This document shows positions 1-4,807 of a stretch of 5,478 nucleotides of DNA, in pieces (position 1 is the first letter of the stretch; each line of letters opens with the position of its first letter). The notes beneath the pieces were generated by a model. The model was given only the letters and a program-made list of their open reading frames with translations. It did not search any database and had not been told where the DNA came from. The stretch is from GCA-003244245 sp035463315 (GTDB lineage: Bacteria > Actinomycetota > Actinomycetes > Mycobacteriales > Pseudonocardiaceae), in the NCBI GenBank assembly GCA_035463315.1, contig DATHTJ010000341.1, positions 1-5,478 on the forward strand, in the 5' to 3' direction. A program made the translations under genes and the position numbers.

Positions 1-137
1 TGCGCTATGGGCGGGACCGCGCCATCACCGAGTCACTGGTGATGCGCTCCCGCAGCGGCACCGTCCGCCAGGTCCGCAGCACCCACCACCTCGACCGCCT
101 AGCCCTCTACAGCACCATCGACTACCGCCACGCGTGA
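1..137 (+). CDS. C-terminal fragment of an unrecognised protein
   Basis: An open frame runs in from the left edge (first complete codon at 3) and ends with TGA at 135-137. It gives about 44 residues ending in LALYSTIDYRHA. The fragment is rich in Arg and Ser/Thr (RSRSGTVRQVRSTHH in the middle) and its codons end mostly in G or C, as expected for a real gene in this DNA. I do not recognise the family, and no domain, membrane segment or metal motif can be named from so short a piece. Support for it being a gene is the codon bias and its stop codon lying 6 bases before a long hairpin that also closes the opposing gene, which suits the end of a transcription unit. It is cut by the window edge, so start, length and function cannot be judged. 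Confidence 0.55.
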   Translation, partial: RYGRDRAITESLVMRSRSGTVRQVRSTHHLDRLALYSTIDYRHA

Positions 138-143
138 CCCAGC

Positions 144-205
144 GCGACATGGATGCTTGTCGCTGTCCAGGACCGCTCTCGGACAGCGACAAGCATCCAT
201 GTCGC
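144..205. terminator. Perfect 25-bp inverted repeat between convergent genes, probable bidirectional terminator
   Basis: The arm at 144-168 is the exact reverse complement of the arm at 181-205, with a 12-base loop (169-180) between them. The element fills the gap between the plus-strand stop codon (135-137) and the minus-strand acyl-CoA synthetase stop codon (209-211), so it could end transcription from both sides. There is no T-run on either side; actinomycete terminators are often hairpins without one. Each arm also contains a smaller inverted repeat, GCGACA-N8-TGTCGC (144-163 and 186-205), so the hexamer occurs four times in alternating orientation and other folds are possible. Terminator function is inferred from position and stem strength; a dispersed genomic repeat or a protein-binding site is also possible. 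Confidence 0.75.
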
Positions 206-208
206 CGG

Positions 209-1843
209 CTAGGACGGGGGTGGGGGTAGGAGTGCTGCTGAGCGTTGGCGCATCTCTACTTTGCGGACCTTGCCGGTGACGGTCATCGGGAACTCGTCCA
301 CCACGTGCACGTATCGAGGGATCTTGTAGTGCGCGAGCTTGCCGGTGGCGTAGTCCCGCAGTGCGTCGGCGGTGAGCTCGGGTGCGCCCGGGCGCAGCCG
401 CACCCAGGCGCACAGCTCCTCGCCGTAGTGCGCATCGGGCACACCGATCACTTGCGCGTCCAGGATGTCCGGGTGGGTGTAGAGGAACTCCTCGATCTCC
501 CGGGGATAGATGTTCTCGCCGCCCCGGATGACCATGTCCTTGATCCGCCCGGTGATGGTGAGGTAGCCCTCAGGGTCCATCACCGCGACGTCCCCGGTGT
601 GCATCCAGCGGGCCCGGTCGATGACCTCGGCGGTCTGGTCCGGCTGCTCCCAGTAGCCGAGCATGACCGAGTATCCGCGGGTGCACAACTCGCCCGGGGT
701 ACCACGCGGCACGGTCCGGCCGGTGTCCGGATCGATGATCTTCACCTCGAGGTGCGGGTGCACCCGGCCGACCGTGGACACCCGCCGGTCCAGCGAGTCG
801 TCCGCCCGGGTCTGAGTGGACACCGGGGAGGTCTCGGTCATGCCGTAGCAGATGGTCACCTCGGTCATGCCCATCCGCTCGACGACCTGCTTCATCACCT
901 CCACCGGGCACGGCGAGCCCGCCATGATCCCGGTACGCAGCGACGACAGGTCATAGGACTCGAAGTCGTTATCGGCCAGCATGGCGATGAACATCGTGGG
1001 CACCCCGTACAGCGAGGTGCACCGCTCCCCCGCGACGGCCGACAGGGTCGCCGCCGGCTCGAACGACGGCGCCGGGTACACCAGGCAGGCGCCGTGCGTG
1101 GTGGCCGCCAGATTGCCCATCACCATGCCGAAGCAGTGATAGAGCGGCACCGGCACGCAGATCCGGTCCGCCTCGGTGTAGCCGCACAGCTCACCGACGA
1201 AGTAGCCATTGTTGAGGATGTTGTGGTGCGACAGCGTGGCGCCCTTGGGGAAGCCGGTGGTGCCTGAGGTGTACTGAATGTTGATCGGGTCGTCCGGGGA
1301 CAGTGCCGCCTGCCTGCCAGCGAGCAGCGACGGATCACCGTCGGGCACCGGTAGCGCATCCCACTCGAGGGAACCGATCAGCACCACTTCGTGCAGCGCG
1401 GCGCAGCGCGCCCGCACCTCGGAGATCATCGCGGCGTAGTCGGAGGTCTTGAACGACTCCGCAGCGACCAGCATCCGGATTCCCGCCTGAGCGAGCACAT
1501 ACTCCAGTTCGCTGGTCCGGTACGCGGGGTTGATGGTGACCAGGATCGCGCCGATCTTCGCGGTGGCGTATTGGATGAGCAGCCACTCCGGGCAGTTCGG
1601 TGCCCAGATACCGACCCGGTCGCCCGTGTCGATCCCGACGGCCAGCAACCCGTGCGCCAGCGCGTCGACCTCGGCGCGCAGCTGCGAGTAGGTCCACCGG
1701 CGGCCGCTGGGGCGATCCACCAGCGCCTCCCGGTCGCCGTGCCGGGCGACCGTGCGGTCGAAGTTGTCTCCGATGGTGTCGCCCAGCAGCGGGACCTCCG
1801 AGACCCCCGAGACATAGGAGGGAAGCGCAGGTACCGCGGTCAC
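209..1843 (-). CDS. AMP-forming fatty acyl-CoA synthetase (FadD/ACSF2-like)
   Basis: This 544-residue protein belongs to the ANL adenylating superfamily. These enzymes activate a carboxylic acid with ATP to an acyl-adenylate and transfer it to CoA. The diagnostic motifs occur in order: the phosphate-binding loop YTSGTTGFPKG (residues 191-201), the LYHCFGM segment (234-240), the adenine-site motif YGMTETSP (333-340), HTGD with the ribose-binding Asp (415-418), the hinge GRIKD (432-436), GGENIYP (441-447), and PMTVTGKVRK carrying the adenylation lysine K525. Length and motif wording fit medium/long-chain fatty acyl-CoA synthetases; the exact substrate cannot be read. It is probably cytosolic: no signal peptide or membrane segment is seen. 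The GTG start (1841-1843) is chosen because GAGGAG (1850-1855) lies 6 bases upstream. It follows the dehydratase gene by 10 bases in the same unit. The C-terminus ends in a short proline run (PPPPS). The gene looks intact. Confidence 0.95.
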   Translation of the reverse strand: MTAVPALPSYVSGVSEVPLLGDTIGDNFDRTVARHGDREALVDRPSGRRWTYSQLRAEVDALAHGLLAVGIDTGDRVGIWAPNCPEWLLIQYATAKIGAILVTINPAYRTSELEYVLAQAGIRMLVAAESFKTSDYAAMISEVRARCAALHEVVLIGSLEWDALPVPDGDPSLLAGRQAALSPDDPINIQYTSGTTGFPKGATLSHHNILNNGYFVGELCGYTEADRICVPVPLYHCFGMVMGNLAATTHGACLVYPAPSFEPAATLSAVAGERCTSLYGVPTMFIAMLADNDFESYDLSSLRTGIMAGSPCPVEVMKQVVERMGMTEVTICYGMTETSPVSTQTRADDSLDRRVSTVGRVHPHLEVKIIDPDTGRTVPRGTPGELCTRGYSVMLGYWEQPDQTAEVIDRARWMHTGDVAVMDPEGYLTITGRIKDMVIRGGENIYPREIEEFLYTHPDILDAQVIGVPDAHYGEELCAWVRLRPGAPELTADALRDYATGKLAHYKIPRYVHVVDEFPMTVTGKVRKVEMRQRSAALLPPPPS

Positions 1844-1849
1844 GACGAT

Positions 1850-1855
1850 CTCCTC
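1850..1855 (-). promoter_or_regulatory. Ribosome binding site overlapping the upstream stop codon
   Basis: Read on the minus strand, GAGGAG sits 6 bases before the GTG start of the acyl-CoA synthetase. Its first two bases are the last two bases of the dehydratase TGA stop (1854-1856). A ribosome finishing the dehydratase therefore ends on the initiation site of the next gene, a layout expected for translational coupling and a near-equal output of the two proteins. It also fixes GTG 1841-1843 as the start. Confidence 0.8.
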
Positions 1856-2891
1856 ACTCCTCCGGGCGCCAGGTCGTCACCATCGATGCCTGCGGCCATG
1901 CGGATTCCTGCACCGGGGAACGGCCGAGCAGCGGCTGCCACCACTCGGGATGCTCGCGATACCAGGCAACGGTGGCCCGAACCCCATCAGCAAAGCTGAC
2001 CTGTGGTTTCCACCCGAGCTCGCTGCGGATCTTGGTGGAGTCCAGCAGGTAGCGCCGGTCATGGGAGGGCCGGTCCGGGACGATCGTTTTCAGCGAGGCG
2101 GGCAGGTCCAGCTCGGCGAGGACGAGATCGGCGATGGTGGCGATGTCGGCTTCCTCGCCACTGCCGACGTGGTACGTCTCGCCGATCCGCCCCCGGCGCA
2201 ATACCTCATCGATGGCGCGGCAATGATCGGACACGTGCAACCACTCGCGGCGGTTGTGCGTCGAGGCGTACAGCGGTAGCGGCTCGTTACGCAGGGCTTT
2301 GGTGGTGAACAGCGGGATGACCTTCTCGGGGAACTGGTGCGGGCCGTAGTTGTTGCAGCAGTTGGTGATCGTGACCGGCAGGTCATAGGTCAGGTGGTAG
2401 GCGCGCACCGCATGATCGGCACCGGCCTTGGCCGCGTTGTACGGGGTTCGCGGCAAGTACGGGGAGTCCTCGGTGAATGCGCCCGGATCATCCAGCGCGA
2501 GATCGCCGTAGACCTCGCAGGTAGAGATCTGGTGGAACCGGCCGACACCGACCCGGCGGATGGCGTCGAGGAGGGTTTGGGTGCCGATGATGTTGGTGGA
2601 GAAGAACTCGCCGGGGCGCAGAATCGCCAGGCTGTTGTGTGACTCGGCGGCGAAGTTGACCACGATGTCGACGTGGTGGGTGCGCAGGAGGTCCTCCACT
2701 AACGGCTGATCGCGGATGTCGCCGGGCACGAAGGTGATCTCGTCGGCGATGTCGGCCAGGCTCTCCCGCACACCGGCGTAGGTCAGCGCGTCCAGCGCCA
2801 CGACCGTGTCGGCGGGGTAGGTGGATCGCCAGTAGCGGGTGAAGTTCGAGCCGATGAACCCCGCTGCCCCGGTCACCAACAGTGTCGTCAT
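1854..2891 (-). CDS. RmlB-like NDP-glucose 4,6-dehydratase with variant active-site triplet
   Basis: This 345-residue protein is an extended short-chain dehydrogenase of the RmlB (dTDP-glucose 4,6-dehydratase) family, which converts an NDP-hexose to the 4-keto-6-deoxy sugar using bound NAD. Seen: the Rossmann motif TGAAGFIGSN (7-16), NFAAESH (79-85), the Tyr-Lys pair in YNAAK (Y151, K155), TNCCNNYGPHQFPEKVIP (176-193), and REWLHVSDHCRAI (215-227) in the sugar-nucleotide region. Two departures stand out. The usual Thr-Asp-Glu is Thr-Cys-Glu (T124, C125, E126), and the usual HVDRSI-type segment reads HNSLAI (85-90). The Asp is the catalytic acid in characterised RmlB enzymes, so the reaction or substrate may differ. 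The Cys codon is TGC, two changes from an Asp codon. The ATG start (2889-2891) has GGAAGG 9 bases upstream. The gene is followed directly by the acyl-CoA synthetase. Length matches the family. Family certain; dTDP specificity unproven, so no symbol is assigned. Confidence 0.9.
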   Translation of the reverse strand: MTTLLVTGAAGFIGSNFTRYWRSTYPADTVVALDALTYAGVRESLADIADEITFVPGDIRDQPLVEDLLRTHHVDIVVNFAAESHNSLAILRPGEFFSTNIIGTQTLLDAIRRVGVGRFHQISTCEVYGDLALDDPGAFTEDSPYLPRTPYNAAKAGADHAVRAYHLTYDLPVTITNCCNNYGPHQFPEKVIPLFTTKALRNEPLPLYASTHNRREWLHVSDHCRAIDEVLRRGRIGETYHVGSGEEADIATIADLVLAELDLPASLKTIVPDRPSHDRRYLLDSTKIRSELGWKPQVSFADGVRATVAWYREHPEWWQPLLGRSPVQESAWPQASMVTTWRPEE

Positions 2892-3004
2892 CCGCCCTCG
2901 CCTTCCACGGCTGTCTCCTGCTGACTGTGCACACCCGCCAGGCTGGCGAACTCGTGACTGCCCAGAGCGTAACCGGCCACCCCGGCCACGTAACGTCGGA
3001 TCAA
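2888..3004 (-). CDS. Possible 38-aa small ORF coupled to the dehydratase gene
   Basis: A short minus-strand frame ends in TGA at 2888-2890, overlapping the dehydratase ATG (2889-2891) as ATGA. This is the usual geometry of translationally coupled actinomycete genes. From a TTG at 3002-3004 it encodes 38 residues with the core VAGYALGSHEFASLAG and an acidic, Gly-rich tail ending EGEGG. About three quarters of its codons end in G or C, in line with neighbouring genes. The start is uncertain: TTG 3004 overlaps the stop of the upstream ribbon-helix-helix remnant (TTGA), while in-frame GTG codons at 2989 and 2980 would give shorter products. None has a convincing ribosome binding site. I do not recognise the family. 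It could be a coupling or leader peptide, a genuine small protein, a modified-peptide precursor, or a residue of the decayed region upstream. Confidence 0.4.
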   Translation of the reverse strand: MIRRYVAGVAGYALGSHEFASLAGVHSQQETAVEGEGG

Positions 3005-3299
3005 GCGATCTCGCTGGCAGCAGCCAGCACCCGTAGGCGATCGGTATCAGCGGCGAGGCGCTCTATCCCCTCCGCAAGGACGTGCCCTCCTCGGTGGCCA
3101 ATCCTTGCAACACCCATCCGCGAATCAGCGCACTTACCAGCACACCTGCTCGCGCCGCGATCTCCTCGATCGTGGCGAACGCCTCAGCAGGCAGCCGTAC
3201 CGACTGCACCCCCGAGCGGACTTTTCGTTCCCCCTTGACGTGTTCCGGCAGAGGCTCGTCCCGGGTGGCAGTGATCGCTGCTCGCGACTGATGCTTGGC
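3001..3299 (-). pseudogene. Ribbon-helix-helix (CopG/Arc-type) regulator or antitoxin-like gene, frameshifted
   Basis: On the minus strand, frame 3299 to 3063 encodes ...DEPLPEHVKGERKVRSG, then VQSVRLPAEAFATIEEIAARAG and VLVSALIRGWVLQGLATEEG. A basic stretch, a short beta strand (SVRLP) and two helices form the ribbon-helix-helix DNA-binding pattern. This frame stops at TAG 3063-3065 right after TSLRRG. In another frame the protein clearly continues from about 3068 as IERLAADTDRLRVLAAASEIA to TGA 3001-3003; a one-base loss near 3066-3072 explains the break. The 5' end is also poor: a TGA at 3300-3302 closes the frame and no ATG lies in it. GTG 3207-3209 is the first standard start but would drop the basic N-terminal part and has no well-spaced ribosome binding site. 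A 48-residue product from that GTG could still hold a fold, so partial function is possible. No toxin partner is visible. Confidence 0.65.
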
Positions 3300-3302
3300 T
3301 CA

Positions 3303-3320
3303 GGTGGCGCGGGTGGCGCG
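3303..3320. repeat. Tandem 9-bp duplication
   Basis: GGTGGCGCG occurs twice in direct succession (3303-3311 and 3312-3320). It lies between the last recognisable part of the XRE remnant and the start of the ribbon-helix-helix remnant, in DNA that shows other small insertions and deletions. It is probably replication slippage in decaying sequence; no function is suggested. Confidence 0.6.
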
Positions 3321-3339
3321 GAGTTGGTCTTGCAAGGAT

Positions 3340-4195
3340 CGGACAGACGCCGGGAGGTGACTCCGGCCAGGGCGAGCGCGCCCTGGGCGAGGTCACTTTC
3401 CAAGGCACCCGGCCCGAACCAGGTCAGGTAGGGCGGGCGGGTGTCCAGCGCGCCCGGAGTGTCGAGCAGGGCGCGGGCCTCGTCCGCGGCGGCGTGGAAG
3501 CCGTGGGTATTCCCGGCTGCTGCCTGGGCCAGCGCGAACCGGGTAGCGGCCAGCGCGCGCACTGCGGCGGGGGTGGACCGGGCCGCCTCGTGCGCGGCAT
3601 TGGCCAGCTCGACCGCATCCCGGGCAGCCCGGCCCAGGTCGATGCCATCAGCCAACCGGCCCCGGTGCACCACGGTCCCGCCCATACTGACCAGCAAGTA
3701 CACCCCCACTGAGCGGTCCCCCGCGGTGTGCGCGACGTGCAACCCGCTGGTGAAGTACCGCTGGGACAGGCCGTGCTCGCCCGCGTCGTAGGCGAGCCAG
3801 CCAGCTGGGCCCACTCGGCGAGCAGCCGGTTGGCGACCGCCCCGTGAGTGAACCTGGCCTGCCGGAGCACTCTGGCGACATAAGCCAGGTGGTGATGGAC
3901 CAAGCGCAGATTGTCCTTATGCCCGCCCTCGGCACCGCGGAGTTGCGAAGCCCGGCGGTGGTGGCCGCCATCGCGTCCACCATGGCGAAGGTGACGGTCA
4001 TGGTGCGCCCGCTGTCAACCAACGCGGCAAAGGAGCCGCCCCGGGTGCCGAGGTGGTCGGCATAGGCCCGGGCCGACGCGGTGAGCGCGCCACCGCTGAC
4101 CGCAAGGAAGAAACGGCGGTCCATCCCGATCGCGCCTCCGGTGTGACCGAGCCAGTCGTCCCAGAGCTGCACGGTACCTGCCGGGGTCCAGGGAT
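3340..4195 (-). pseudogene. Decayed XRE-family regulator (TPR-like region only, at least two frameshifts)
   Basis: Three minus-strand frames join to one recognisable protein. About 4195-3955 reads WTPAGTVQLWDDWLG, then MDRRFFLAVSGGALTASA and on to VDAMAATTAGLR. About 3950-3800 reads QLRGAEGGHKDNLRLVHHHL, then AYVARVLRQARFTHGAVANR to LLAEWAQLAG. From about 3805 to 3340 it reads GWLAYDAGEHGLSQRYF and on to LESDLAQGALALAG. This is the typical C-terminal TPR-like part of long actinobacterial XRE regulators, where the phrase LAGWLAYDAGEHGL is characteristic. The first shift (3953-3960) fits a one-base loss. The second fits loss of one 4-bp unit from a GGCT tandem run (plus-strand 3797-3804). No helix-turn-helix is found upstream: homology stops near 4195, just before a plus-strand gene. 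Downstream the family similarity fades near 3340, so the C-terminal repeats are lost too. The gene is almost certainly non-functional; limits are approximate. Confidence 0.8.
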
Positions 4196-4204
4196 GAGGA
4201 CGGT

Positions 4205-4513
4205 GTGCAGGTCCACGAGCAGGAGCCCGTGCGCTGGGAAGAGTGCGAGGTGCGGTTCGAGAGCCGGCTGCTCTTCCCCGACGGCGAACGCCCGTCCACC
4301 ACATACCTGCAGCTGCGCATCGACAACCGCATCATGGACGAGAGCGCGACCGCCGAGGAGCATTACACGTTCGCGGAACGGCTCACCGCGATGGCACGAC
4401 GGTTGCAGGACCGGGCGGCCCACCTGGGTTTGGTGATTGACGGCGAGGTTGTCATCGCCGATGACCAGAATGTGAACGGCAGTGCAGGCACGGTCCATCA
4501 CCGGGATCTGTGA
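4205..4513 (+). CDS. Small conserved-looking protein of unknown function (102 aa)
   Basis: GTG 4205 begins a 102-residue frame. A purine-rich stretch, AGGGATGAGGA (4190-4200), sits 4 bases upstream as ribosome binding site. The protein has a charged N-terminus (EPVRWEECEVRFESRLLFPD, 7-26), a strand-like TTYLQLRIDNRI (32-43), an amphipathic helix (AEEHYTFAERLTAMARRLQ, 50-68) and a strand LGLVIDGEVVIAD (74-86), then a polar tail. There is no signal peptide, membrane segment or metal motif, so it is probably a small cytosolic alpha/beta protein. Its stop overlaps the next gene's GTG as GTGA (4510-4513), so the two are very likely co-translated. It starts head to head with the truncated end of the XRE remnant, which suggests that regulator may once have been its divergent neighbour. 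I do not recognise a named family; coding status rests on codon bias, the ribosome binding site and the coupled overlap. Confidence 0.75.
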   Translation: MQVHEQEPVRWEECEVRFESRLLFPDGERPSTTYLQLRIDNRIMDESATAEEHYTFAERLTAMARRLQDRAAHLGLVIDGEVVIADDQNVNGSAGTVHHRDL

Positions 4514-4782
4514 GCACCGTGTACGAGGTACGGCATCGGGTGCTGCAGGAACGACTGCAACAGATTGTCGCCACGGCCAAACGGACACCACACGACGAGT
4601 ACGTGCGGCTGGCGCTACTATGCCTAGCACTGCTTGAGCGGCACACGGTGAATGACAAGGGTCGGTGCCGGTATTGCCGCACACCGTGTGAATGGTGGCG
4701 AAAACGATCGCGCAAGTGCACAGTGCTTCCGATCATGAGCCTACACCTGGAACAGCCGCGAGAATTTCTCAATGGCCGATGA
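4510..4782 (+). CDS. Small Cys/Arg-rich protein, possible zinc-binding (90 aa)
   Basis: This frame starts at GTG 4510, overlapping the previous stop by GTGA, and encodes 90 residues. The N-terminal half is helical (VRHRVLQERLQQIVATAKR, 7-25, then YVRLALLCLALLERHTV, 31-47). The second half holds GRCRYCRTPCEWWRKRSRKC, with Cys at 53, 56, 60 and 70 among many Arg/Lys and two Trp. CxxC-x3-C-x9-C could bind zinc and, with the positive charge, might contact nucleic acid or a partner protein. The C-terminus reads LPIMSLHLEQPREFLNGR. Base composition is somewhat lower in G+C than the metabolic genes, which fits accessory DNA. I believe similar small Cys/Trp proteins occur in Pseudonocardiaceae-type genomes, but I cannot name a family or a proven function. 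The coupled overlap points to joint action with the 102-aa protein. Confidence 0.75.
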   Translation: MSTVYEVRHRVLQERLQQIVATAKRTPHDEYVRLALLCLALLERHTVNDKGRCRYCRTPCEWWRKRSRKCTVLPIMSLHLEQPREFLNGR

Positions 4783-4807
4783 TCGGAATCGAGTTTGATA
4801 CGCGATC

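Noticed and set aside
245..1267. Long plus-strand open frame opposite the acyl-CoA synthetase gene
   Set aside because: It is antisense to a gene with every family motif, and its product is rich in His, Arg and Gly without recognisable domains, as expected for a high-GC shadow frame.
1391..2052. Plus-strand frames across the dehydratase-ligase junction
   Set aside because: They lie opposite two well-supported genes and show no family resemblance or ribosome binding site.
3001..3299. Complete toxin-antitoxin module
   Set aside because: Only an antitoxin-type ribbon-helix-helix remnant is visible; no PIN, MazF, RelE or HicA-type toxin was found beside it.
3101..3339. Inverted 10-mer ATCCTTGCAA (3101-3110) and TTGCAAGGAT (3330-3339) around the ribbon-helix-helix remnant
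   Set aside because: It is only 10 bp with no extension, no target duplication and no transposase between, so chance is a sufficient explanation.
2882..3431. Plus-strand frames of 65-118 codons across the decayed region
   Set aside because: The recognisable protein similarity (ribbon-helix-helix and XRE) is on the minus strand; the plus-strand products are Pro/Arg/Ser-rich and match nothing I know.
4073..4126. Twin-arginine-like signal MDRRFFLAVSGGALTASA on the minus strand
   Set aside because: Similar DRR-F-L segments are common in the middle of actinobacterial XRE regulators, and the following sequence continues that family, so it is not an exported protein start.
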